This document shows positions 15,008 to 22,641 of a DNA stretch of 64,000 nt, piece after piece. The notes beneath the pieces are model-generated. The model saw only the letters and a program-made list of their open reading frames with translations, was not told where the DNA came from and did no database searches. The translations under genes and the position numbers were made by a program. Position 1 is the stretch's first letter, and every line of letters begins with the position of its first letter. The stretch is from Novosphingobium sp. (GTDB lineage: Bacteria > Pseudomonadota > Alphaproteobacteria > Sphingomonadales > Sphingomonadaceae). Where the stretch lies: contig JACKKY010000001.1 of the NCBI GenBank assembly GCA_024236175.1, forward strand, positions 1,612,001 through 1,676,000. Direction: 5' to 3'.

Positions 15008-15925
15008 CTAGCGTATTCCGAGAAGGTCCGCCTGCCGGCGCAGTTCGGCCGCGCGGCCCGGATTGGCCGCAACCGCATCCTTGAGCGCCCGGGCAGCCCT
15101 GTCCGGCTGGCCCAGCGTCATCCGGCTGCGCATCAGCATGACCCAGCCGTCGACATTGTCCGGATCGCCCTTGAGGCGGGTTTCGAGCCGGGAAACCATG
15201 CCTTCGGCCATTTCGCGCTGCTCGCTGGGGGGTATCGATGCAGCCGCGCTGAGCTCTTGCGCGGAAGGTCCGGGAATCGCCTGCGCGGCCATCGGCATCG
15301 ATGGAGCCGGCGGGTTGCCGCCGGCCTCGGCAATGCGCTCGGCCACTTCGATGCCGTTGATCTTGCCGACTTGCTCGATCGTGCGGACCAGGTCGCTGCG
15401 CCAGGGTGCATCGGCGGGCGTGTCCTTCAGCAGGCCCAGCCAGTCGGCGATCGCGCCGGCATGGTCTCCGCCCAGATCCTTCTTCACCGCCAGGAAATAG
15501 CGCGCGCGCGGGTCGTCCGAATCGAGCGACAGCGCCCGTTCGAATGCGGTGACGGCCACAGCGGGCATCGGATCGGTCTGGCTCGCCATGACACGCGCCT
15601 CGCCCAGGGCTGACCACAGGATCGCCTGCTGCGCATCGTTGGCGGTCGCCTTGTCATAGGCGTCCGCCGCCTGCGCGAAGCGCCCGGCCTGGAAGTAGGC
15701 TTCGCCCAGCTTTGCCCAGGCTTCGGCGTCGTCGGGGTTCGATTCGGCGGCCTGGACCAGCGCTTCGATCGAGGCTCCGGCATCGCCTTCGGCAACAGCC
15801 TGTTCCGCTTCCTGGGTTTCGTCGCCGCGGTAGATGGAAAAGGCGACGACGCCCGCAAGCACGAGCGCCGCGATCAGCAGGGCGATCCTGCCTCCTGACA
15901 AGGTGCGCTTGGCGTATTGTGTCAT
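15008..15925 (-). CDS. TPR protein of the CcmI/CycH type
   Basis: A 305-residue protein with one N-terminal membrane helix (about 13-30) and a TPR domain outside: the repeats NPDDAEAWAKLGEAYFQAGR, a second near AILWSALGEARVM, and a C-terminal set near NVDGWVMLMRSRMTLGQPDR. The layout matches the C-terminal part of CcmI, which holds apocytochromes for heme attachment, and that would suit a neighbourhood rich in c-type cytochromes. No other ccm genes are in the window, so the role in cytochrome maturation is inferred. The gene is divergent from the redox operon starting at 16042, with about 116 bp between them. Confidence 0.7.
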   Translation of the reverse strand: MTQYAKRTLSGGRIALLIAALVLAGVVAFSIYRGDETQEAEQAVAEGDAGASIEALVQAAESNPDDAEAWAKLGEAYFQAGRFAQAADAYDKATANDAQQAILWSALGEARVMASQTDPMPAVAVTAFERALSLDSDDPRARYFLAVKKDLGGDHAGAIADWLGLLKDTPADAPWRSDLVRTIEQVGKINGIEVAERIAEAGGNPPAPSMPMAAQAIPGPSAQELSAAASIPPSEQREMAEGMVSRLETRLKGDPDNVDGWVMLMRSRMTLGQPDRAARALKDAVAANPGRAAELRRQADLLGIR

Positions 15926-16004
15926 TGCCGCCTTCCGGTCATAGTCTGTTTGCCGGCCTTGCCAGCCGGAGCGATCCGCCGACGGGTTTGCGCAACTTGC
16001 GGCG

Positions 16005-16016
16005 CGATTGCAATCG
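16005..16016. promoter_or_regulatory. 12-bp perfect palindrome upstream of the redox operon
   Basis: CGATTGCAATCG lies 25 bp before the proposed start of the fusion oxidoreductase gene, in the gap shared with the TPR gene. It is a candidate operator. It does not match the CRP consensus or the Fnr consensus. Confidence 0.3.
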
Positions 16017-16041
16017 TGGGGTGATACGGGCTCGGGGGATC

Positions 16042-18492
16042 ATGGTGGAAACGCGTTTTCGCATTGCCATAGTCGGCTCCGGTCCTGCCGGGTTGAGTGC
16101 GGCAGGCAGGGCGGCCGAGCTCGGCATTTCACACGTGCTGCTGGAAAAGACCGACCACCTTTCGGATACCATCTTCAAATACCAGAAGGGCAAGCACGTC
16201 ATGGCGACGCCCTCGTCCCTGGTGCTGAGATCGGACCTCGATTTCGAAGCCGGCAAGCGCGAGGCGATTCTCGATATCTGGGACCAGCAGGCCGAAGGCC
16301 TCGGCATCAACGTCCGGCGCGATGCCGACGTGACCCAGATCGAAGGCGAGAAGGGCGATTTCACCATCACGCTGAAAGGCGGCGAGACGATCTCGGCCGA
16401 GGCGATCATCCTTGCCATCGGCACGCAGGGCAATCCCAACCGGCTGCGCTGCGAGGGTGCGGACCTGCCGCATATCCAGTATCAGCTCGACGACCCCGGC
16501 GAATATGTCGACGAGCACATCACCGTGGTCGGTTCGGGCGACGCGGGCATCGAGAACGCTCTGGGCCTTGCCGCCGATCCGGCGCAGCGCAACGTGGTGA
16601 CGATCCTCAATCGCGGCACCGATTTCGCCCGCGCGAAAGGCGCCAACGTCAAGCTCCTCCAGGAAGCGGCTGCGTCGGGCAGGCTCATGATCCGGACCGA
16701 AACGACTCCGGCCGAAGTCCGGCCCGGCGAACTGGTGCTCGACACGCGCGACGGGCAGGAGACGATCCGCTGCGACCGGATCATCGCCCGCACCGGCTCG
16801 GCACCGCCGCGCAAGTTCGTGGAAGCCTGCGGCGTGGAATTCACCAGTCCGGAACGCGAGGCATTCCCCGTGCTTTCGCCGCAGTTCGAGACGACCCGGC
16901 CCGGTATCCACGTGATCGGCGCGCTGGCCGGCTATCCGCTGATCAAGCACTGCATGAACCAGGGCTACGACGTCGTCGAATTCCTCAACGGCAACACCAC
17001 GCTCAAGCCCGCCGACGAGCCGATCCTTGCCGAAAAGTTCGCCCGCCTGCCCGGCCAGCGCAGCGTCGACGAGTGGCTGGCGCTGTTCGGCGGCAATATC
17101 GAGATTTTCAAGGAGCTTTCCGTCCTGCAGCTGCGCGAGCTGATGCTCGACAGCGAAGTGAGGAGCTTCGCGAGAGGAGACGCGATCTTCGAGCGCAACG
17201 AGCCGGGCTCCTCGCTGTTCGCCATCGCCCTGGGCTCGGTGCTGGTGGAAGTCGACAAGGACGATCCGAGCAAGGTGGTGCCGATCGCGGAAGGCTCCAT
17301 CTTCGGCGAGGTCGGCCTGATTTCCGGGCGGCGGCGCGGCTCGACCATCCGCGCGGCCGAAACCACCGTCGTCGTCGAGCTGTCGCGCAACGCCGCGCTC
17401 AAACTGATCGCCACCGCGCCCAGCGCCGCGCGGGTCGTCTCGCGGATCTCGATCGAGCGGCAGCTGCTGCAGATCTTCGGTTCGGGTCTCACCAGCGAGG
17501 ATATCGCCGAGCTGGTCGAAGGCGCCGAAGTGCAGGAAAAGCGCGCCGGCGAAGTCGTCCTGGAAGAAGGCGACGAGGGCAAGGACGTCTATATCATCCG
17601 CCGGGGCTCGATGATCGTGGAGAAGACGATCGCCGGAAAGCCGGTGTTCCTGAGCTACCTTCCCGCCGGTTCCTATGTCGGCGAAATGGCGCTGATCGAC
17701 GGCGCGCCCCGCAATGCGACGGTGCGGGCGGCGATCCGTTCCGAAGTGATCCGCCTGCCGGGCGAAGCCTTCGCGCGGCTGCTGGAGCGCAAGCCGGCGC
17801 TGCTGCGCAAAGCCGCCAGCGAAATGGAGAAGCGCCGGGAAATCAATTCTTTCATCGAGGGACGCAAGGAGAACTTCTCCGGCGTCGTCGACCTCTATTC
17901 GCAGACCGCGCAGTTCCTGATCGACAACGGCATCGGCGAGGCGACTGACGTGCTGCTGATCGACGAGAAGCTGTGCGTCGGCTGCGACAATTGCGAGCGG
18001 GCGTGCGCAGACAGCCACGAGGGCCTCTCGCGGCTCAACCGGGAGGCGGGCACCACCTATGCGCATCTCCACGTCCCGACCAGTTGCCGCCATTGCGAGC
18101 ATCCGCATTGCATGGCCGATTGCCCGCCCAATGCGATCCACCGCGGGCAGGACGGGGAAGTGTTCATCGACGAGACCTGCATCGGCTGCGGCAATTGCCA
18201 GCGCAATTGCCCCTATGGCGTGATCCGCATGGACAGCGTGCCGCCGCCCAAGCCGTCGTTCCTCAGCTGGCTGTTCCTCGGCAGCGGACCCGGGCCGGGC
18301 GAGCCTTCGAAGGCCTGGCGCAAGAAGAATGTCGCTGAAGGCGAGGAACAGCCCAAGAAGGCGATCAAGTGCGATATGTGCTCGGGCGTCGAAGGCGGAC
18401 CTGCCTGCGTGCGCGCCTGCCCGACGGGCGCCGCGATCCGCGTGTCGCCTGAAGGCTTCCTCTCGGTCACCCGCATGGAGGAGGAAGTCTGA
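16042..18492 (+). CDS. Flavin oxidoreductase / double cyclic-nucleotide-binding / ferredoxin fusion
   Basis: An 816-residue cytoplasmic fusion. Residues 1-320 are a thioredoxin-reductase-like flavoprotein with two dinucleotide folds (IVGSGPAGLSAAG near 10; VVGSGDAGIENALG near 162). Two cyclic-nucleotide-binding domains follow at about 360-460 (FGEVGLISGRRRGSTIRA) and 487-590 (VGEMALIDGAPRNATVRA). Both keep the Glu and Arg that contact the cyclic phosphate and ribose. Residues 637-803 hold Cys motifs for about four [4Fe-4S] clusters, as in DmsB/HybA-type subunits: CVGCDNCERAC, CRHCEHPHCMADC, CIGCGNCQRNC and CDMCSGVEGGPACVRAC. It heads an operon with a membrane protein, FHA-decaheme protein and phosphodiesterase. 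I infer NAD(P)H-to-quinone or -heme electron transfer gated by a cyclic nucleotide. A GTG at 16021 is an alternative start. Confidence 0.9.
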   Translation: MVETRFRIAIVGSGPAGLSAAGRAAELGISHVLLEKTDHLSDTIFKYQKGKHVMATPSSLVLRSDLDFEAGKREAILDIWDQQAEGLGINVRRDADVTQIEGEKGDFTITLKGGETISAEAIILAIGTQGNPNRLRCEGADLPHIQYQLDDPGEYVDEHITVVGSGDAGIENALGLAADPAQRNVVTILNRGTDFARAKGANVKLLQEAAASGRLMIRTETTPAEVRPGELVLDTRDGQETIRCDRIIARTGSAPPRKFVEACGVEFTSPEREAFPVLSPQFETTRPGIHVIGALAGYPLIKHCMNQGYDVVEFLNGNTTLKPADEPILAEKFARLPGQRSVDEWLALFGGNIEIFKELSVLQLRELMLDSEVRSFARGDAIFERNEPGSSLFAIALGSVLVEVDKDDPSKVVPIAEGSIFGEVGLISGRRRGSTIRAAETTVVVELSRNAALKLIATAPSAARVVSRISIERQLLQIFGSGLTSEDIAELVEGAEVQEKRAGEVVLEEGDEGKDVYIIRRGSMIVEKTIAGKPVFLSYLPAGSYVGEMALIDGAPRNATVRAAIRSEVIRLPGEAFARLLERKPALLRKAASEMEKRREINSFIEGRKENFSGVVDLYSQTAQFLIDNGIGEATDVLLIDEKLCVGCDNCERACADSHEGLSRLNREAGTTYAHLHVPTSCRHCEHPHCMADCPPNAIHRGQDGEVFIDETCIGCGNCQRNCPYGVIRMDSVPPPKPSFLSWLFLGSGPGPGEPSKAWRKKNVAEGEEQPKKAIKCDMCSGVEGGPACVRACPTGAAIRVSPEGFLSVTRMEEEV

Positions 18493-19358
18493 TGGCGACC
18501 GCTCCACGCACCGCGACCGGCAGCAGCCGGCTTGAGGCGACCAGCCACGAGAGCTTCCTGCGCCACGGGCGCTTCCGCTGGCTCAAGATTTCCACCATTG
18601 CCTGCCTGGTGATGGTGGTCGGCTATTTCGCCGCCGACGTTCAGCCGCGGCCCAACGGCGGCAGCTGGTACGGCTATACCCTCGGAACCATCGGGGCGCT
18701 GCTGATCGTCTGGCTGTCGCTGCTCGGCATCCGCAAGCGCGCGATCACGCCGGGCAAGTGGTCGCTCAAGGCCTGGACTTCCGCCCATGTCTATCTCGGC
18801 CTGTCGCTGATCGTCGTCGCCACCCTGCATACCGGGTTCCAGCTCGGCTGGAACGTTCACACGCTCGCCTATGCGCTGATGATGCTGGTGATCGCTTCCG
18901 GGGTGTTCGGGATCATCGTCTATGCAAGCCTGCCTGCGGCGCTGAGCAACAACCGCGAGGAAATGACGCAGGGCCAGATGGTCGAGGCGATCGGGGCGCT
19001 CGACCGGCAACTGCACGATGCAGCGCAGCCGCTCGACCGCGCGCATGCCGATCTGGTCCTGTCCGCGCTGGGCGAGGATCTTTTCGCGCACGGACTGTGG
19101 CGGCGTCTGTCCGGCAACTATCCCGATTGCGCCACCCAGGCCGCGATCGACGGGCTGGCCGGTGCCGGCGACGCCGATTCCGCCGTCGGCAAGGTGGAGC
19201 AGCTGCTGGTCCGCCGCCGCTCCCAGCTCGACCGGCTGCGACGGCACATGCGCCTGAGGGCGCTGCTCGAGGTCTGGCTCTACGTCCATGTGCCGGCCAC
19301 GGTGGCGCTGCTTGCCGCGCTGTTCGCCCATATCCTCAGCGTCTTCTATTACTGGTAG
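18492..19358 (+). CDS. Membrane protein, likely heme-b electron carrier
   Basis: A 288-residue integral membrane protein with four N-terminal helices (about 31-49, 61-80, 98-116, 124-146), a soluble segment rich in charged helices (150-255) and one C-terminal helix (262-286). Histidines H99 and H113 lie in helix three and H123 at the start of helix four (SAHVYLGL, TLHTGF, NVHTL), an arrangement compatible with b-type heme ligation as in cytochrome b561 or ferric-reductase-like proteins. The start overlaps the previous stop by 1 bp. In context it should carry electrons from the ferredoxin fusion to the periplasmic hemes of the next gene product. I do not recognise a named family with certainty. 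Confidence 0.65.
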   Translation: MATAPRTATGSSRLEATSHESFLRHGRFRWLKISTIACLVMVVGYFAADVQPRPNGGSWYGYTLGTIGALLIVWLSLLGIRKRAITPGKWSLKAWTSAHVYLGLSLIVVATLHTGFQLGWNVHTLAYALMMLVIASGVFGIIVYASLPAALSNNREEMTQGQMVEAIGALDRQLHDAAQPLDRAHADLVLSALGEDLFAHGLWRRLSGNYPDCATQAAIDGLAGAGDADSAVGKVEQLLVRRRSQLDRLRRHMRLRALLEVWLYVHVPATVALLAALFAHILSVFYYW

Positions 19359-19373
19359 CGGGGGCGCGGGGGC

Positions 19374-21077
19374 ATGGCATTCAGACTCAAGCAGATCGAG
19401 CTGACCGCGACCGGGCGGGAGATCGTCCGCGAAAGCACGGTCGACAAACCAGCACTGTCGGTCGGCCGCGCGGCCGAGAACGACATCCACCTGCCCGACC
19501 TCGCGGTCGAGCCGCGCCATGCCACGATCGCCCTTGGCGAAGGCGGCCGGGTCGAGGTCGCGGCTACGGGATCGCTGGGCTTCGGCCTGGACGGCGGAAC
19601 CGTCACCGAGGCAAGGATCGACGCCGGCAGCGGAGCCGAACTGCGCTTCGGCAGCTACCGCGTCACCGTCTCGCGCGAGGCGGACGGTGCCGTGCTGCTT
19701 GCGGTCCGCCAGCTCGACGATGCAGGGGCCGCGGCCGCCGATCTGGACGAGAAGCGCGGCTTCTCGCTGCTGAGCGTCCTGCCGGGCAAGCGCATCGTCT
19801 CCTGGGGACTGGCGGCGCTGATCGTCGTCGCCTTCCTCGCCGTGCCGATCATCAGCAATCTGACGCGCAGCGACGGGCCCGGAGACACCGTAGTCGGCGA
19901 TTCCAGCTGGAGCCCGGGCGAGCTCAGCCTCGTCCATCATTCGCTTGAGGAGAAGTGCGAAGCCTGCCACGTGCGCCCGTTCGAATCGGTGCGCGACAAG
20001 ACTTGTCTCGGCTGCCACGAGAGCGCCCACGATCACGCGAGCCCGGAACGCATTGCCCGGTCGCTGGACGGCCGGCCGCTGGGTGCGCAGATGCTTTCGA
20101 CGATCGGCCACGCTTTCGGCAAGGAAGGCCCCAACGCCTGCGCCGATTGCCATGTCGAGCATGAAGGCGAGCAGCGGGTCGCACTGCCGACAGGCGAATT
20201 CTGCGTCGGCTGCCATGTCGATCTGAAGGAGCAGCTTCCGGATACCAGGCTGGGCGATGCCAGCGATTTCGGCCTGCGCCATCCGCAGTTCACGCCGGCC
20301 GTCGTCATCGATCCGGAAACCCGCCTGCGCAAGCAGGTCTCGCTGGACGCCAAGCCGCGCGAGAACAGCGGCCTCGCCTTCCCGCACAAGCTGCATCTCG
20401 ATCCCGAAGGGGGCGTCGCTCGCATGGCCGCCAACATCGGCCGCCAACACGGCTATGGCGGCAATGGCCTCGCCTGCAAGGACTGCCACCGCCCGACCGA
20501 GGACGGCATCCGCTTCCTGCCGATCAACATGGAGCGCGATTGCGAGGCGTGCCACAGCCTCGCCTATGACGAGGTGGGCGGCATCTTCCGCCGGCTGCAC
20601 CATGGAGACGTCGCGCAGATGGTCGCCGATCTCAGCGTGGCCAACCTCAAGCAGCCGCTCGCCCCGAACCGCAAGCGCCCGGGCAGCTACGGCGACGACG
20701 GCATCTATCAGTTCAACTTCTCCGCCGGCGCCTACCGCTCGATGCTGATCGGCAAGGCGCTCTCGCGCAAGGGCATCTGCGGCGAGTGCCACACGCCGAC
20801 CATGAACAACGGCCGGCCCGGCGTGGTGCCGGTGACGATCGTCTCGCGGCACATGGAGCAGGGCTGGTTCGACCACAAGGCGCACAGCCAGGAAGAATGT
20901 TCGTCCTGCCACGCCGCCGCCGGATCCACGACTTCGGCCGATCTGTTGCTGCCGGGCATCAAGCAGTGCCGCACCTGCCATCTCGGCCCGGAGGCAAGCG
21001 AGGCGAAAGTGCCTTCCGGCTGCGCCATGTGCCACAGCTATCATCCGGAGCCGTTTGGCAAGCTGGCCGAAAATTAG
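19374..21077 (+). CDS. FHA-domain, membrane-anchored decaheme cytochrome c
   Basis: A 567-residue protein with an unusual order of domains. Residues 20-90 form an FHA domain (LSVGRAAENDIHLPD, then EPRHATI), a fold that reads phosphothreonine. The usual Ser before the Arg-x-His element is replaced by Glu. One membrane helix lies at about 141-162 and puts the FHA domain in the cytoplasm. The periplasmic part has ten CxxCH heme sites from about residue 195 to 551 (CEACH, CLGCH, CADCH, CVGCH, CKDCH, CEACH, CGECH, CSSCH, CRTCH, CAMCH), resembling the cytochrome c3/c7 class. Fifteen bp separate it from the membrane-protein gene. It would link a cytoplasmic phospho-signal to periplasmic electron flow. 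Confidence 0.88.
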   Translation: MAFRLKQIELTATGREIVRESTVDKPALSVGRAAENDIHLPDLAVEPRHATIALGEGGRVEVAATGSLGFGLDGGTVTEARIDAGSGAELRFGSYRVTVSREADGAVLLAVRQLDDAGAAAADLDEKRGFSLLSVLPGKRIVSWGLAALIVVAFLAVPIISNLTRSDGPGDTVVGDSSWSPGELSLVHHSLEEKCEACHVRPFESVRDKTCLGCHESAHDHASPERIARSLDGRPLGAQMLSTIGHAFGKEGPNACADCHVEHEGEQRVALPTGEFCVGCHVDLKEQLPDTRLGDASDFGLRHPQFTPAVVIDPETRLRKQVSLDAKPRENSGLAFPHKLHLDPEGGVARMAANIGRQHGYGGNGLACKDCHRPTEDGIRFLPINMERDCEACHSLAYDEVGGIFRRLHHGDVAQMVADLSVANLKQPLAPNRKRPGSYGDDGIYQFNFSAGAYRSMLIGKALSRKGICGECHTPTMNNGRPGVVPVTIVSRHMEQGWFDHKAHSQEECSSCHAAAGSTTSADLLLPGIKQCRTCHLGPEASEAKVPSGCAMCHSYHPEPFGKLAEN

Positions 21078-21149
21078 GACTCGCGGCCAATCTCCGATAG
21101 GAATGCAGTTCACCGGCGGGCAGCCGGTGCCGATGCGGGAGTTCACGGG

Positions 21150-22001
21150 TTGCTGATCGCACAGATCACCGATGTCCATATCGGGTTCGACCGGGACAAT
21201 CCGGACGAACACAACATGCAACGCTTCCGGGCCGTGCTGAAGCGGCTGGCCGGGGCCCCGAACCGGCCCGACATGCTGCTGCTGACCGGCGACCTGACCG
21301 AAGCGGGCGATGCCGAAAGCTTCGCGCGGCTGGCCGACGCGGTTCGCGACTGCCCGTTCCCGGTCTGGCCGATGGTCGGCAATCACGACGACCGGGAAAC
21401 CCTGCTTGCCGCCTTCCCGCAGACGCCTTCGCAAGGCGGGTTCGTCCACTATCCGCTCGAGTGCGACGGCTTCCGCCTGCTGCTGCTCGATACGCTGGAG
21501 CCGGGCCGTCATGGCGGCGAGTTCTGCGAGGCACGCGCTGCCTGGCTCAAGGCGCAGCTCGTGGCCCACCCGGAGACGCCGACGATCATCGTCATGCATC
21601 ACCCGCCGTTCGAATCTGGCATCACCTGGCTCGACAGCGCTGCGGACGAGCCCTGGATCGGGCGTTTCAGGGAGGCGGTCTCCGGCCACCGGCAGGTGCG
21701 GGCGATCATTTCCGGCCATCTCCACCGGACGATCCACACGCTGTGGGGCGGCATTTCATTGACGGTATGCCCGTCCTCGGCCCCGCTCGTCGCGCTCGAT
21801 CTCACTCCGATCGACCCCGACCGCCCCGACGGACGGGCGATGATCACCGACGAGCTGCCGGCCTATGCTCTCCACCGCTGGGACGGCGAACGGCTGATCT
21901 CGCATTTCGAAAGCGTCGGCGACTGGGCGGTGCTCGCGTCCTACAACGAGCAGATGCAGCCGGTGGTCCGGCTTATCGACGTGGAACGCGGCGGCAAGTG
22001 A
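21150..22001 (+). CDS. Cyclic-nucleotide phosphodiesterase (CpdA-like metallophosphoesterase)
   Basis: A 283-residue class III (CpdA-like) phosphodiesterase with the full dinuclear-metal motif set: TDVHIG, GDLTEAGD, GNHDD, HHPPF and GHLHR. Family members hydrolyse 3',5'-cyclic AMP. The only start consistent with the conserved N terminus is TTG at 21150 (MLIAQITDVHIGF); no in-frame ATG or GTG precedes it. It is the last gene of the plus-strand redox operon, 72 bp after the decaheme gene, and ends 9 bp from the convergent methyltransferase gene. With a cyclase in the convergent operon and cyclic-nucleotide-binding domains in the operon's first gene, the substrate is probably the local second messenger. 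Confidence 0.88.
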   Translation: MLIAQITDVHIGFDRDNPDEHNMQRFRAVLKRLAGAPNRPDMLLLTGDLTEAGDAESFARLADAVRDCPFPVWPMVGNHDDRETLLAAFPQTPSQGGFVHYPLECDGFRLLLLDTLEPGRHGGEFCEARAAWLKAQLVAHPETPTIIVMHHPPFESGITWLDSAADEPWIGRFREAVSGHRQVRAIISGHLHRTIHTLWGGISLTVCPSSAPLVALDLTPIDPDRPDGRAMITDELPAYALHRWDGERLISHFESVGDWAVLASYNEQMQPVVRLIDVERGGK

Positions 22002-22010
22002 CGCGGGGGC

Positions 22011-22637
22011 TCATGCGAGCCCGGTGACCGCGACCAGCGGGTCTCCCCCCATGCCGTTGGCCAGCACCTCGACCTCTATCCCGGAAAACCCGGCGCGGGT
22101 CAGGTAGAGGTGGATCAGCGTCGCGTGGCCGCGCAGGTCGAGCGAGCGCCAGATCGCGACCGCCTTGGTGGGAAAGCAGCGGTTCGAATAGGTGACGATG
22201 AAAGGCGAGCCCGGCCGCAGCACCCGGCGGACCTCGGCAAACACCTCGACCGGCTTCTGCAGGTACTGGACGCTCACGCAGCACAGCGCCGCATCGCAGC
22301 TTGCGTCCTCGAGCGGCAGCGCCGTCTCGCGGTTGAGGTCCTGGACGAACCAGCGGGTGAGGCGCGGATTGGCCTCCAGCTCCTGCGCGTTCATGCCGTG
22401 GCCGATCACTTCGGACAGCTCCGGCTCTTCGGGCAGGTGGCTCACCCAGCTCGACATCAGGTCCAGCACCACGCCGTTCGGCTTCAGCACCCTGCCGTAA
22501 TGATCGCGCAGCGCCGCGATCGCGGCATCGTCGATATGGGTGACGAGGCGGGGCGGCGCGTAGAAGGCGGCATCGTCGCCGTCGTCGACGCGCTCGAAAG
22601 AGCCGGGCGGGAATTCCGGTTCGGACTCGGTCGTCAC
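22011..22637 (-). CDS. SAM-dependent methyltransferase-like protein
   Basis: A 208-residue protein with class I methyltransferase fold signals: the strand VVLDLMSSW, LPLEDASCDAALCCVSVQYL and VRRVLRPGSPFIVTYSNRCF. The glycine-rich cofactor loop (normally DxGxG) reads DLMSSW, so cofactor binding is atypical; a subfamily with this feature exists in many genomes. It starts 4 bp after the decaheme/LVIVD gene and is the last gene of the minus-strand operon. The substrate is unknown. Confidence 0.75.
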   Translation of the reverse strand: MTTESEPEFPPGSFERVDDGDDAAFYAPPRLVTHIDDAAIAALRDHYGRVLKPNGVVLDLMSSWVSHLPEEPELSEVIGHGMNAQELEANPRLTRWFVQDLNRETALPLEDASCDAALCCVSVQYLQKPVEVFAEVRRVLRPGSPFIVTYSNRCFPTKAVAIWRSLDLRGHATLIHLYLTRAGFSGIEVEVLANGMGGDPLVAVTGLA

Positions 22638-22641
22638 CGCG

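Noticed and set aside
18213..21737. A 1174-codon open frame on the minus strand opposite the redox operon
   Set aside because: It is antisense to four well-supported genes with conserved motifs. Its sequence is Arg/Asp/Gly/Ala-rich, as expected from a shadow frame in GC-rich DNA, with no recognisable domain.
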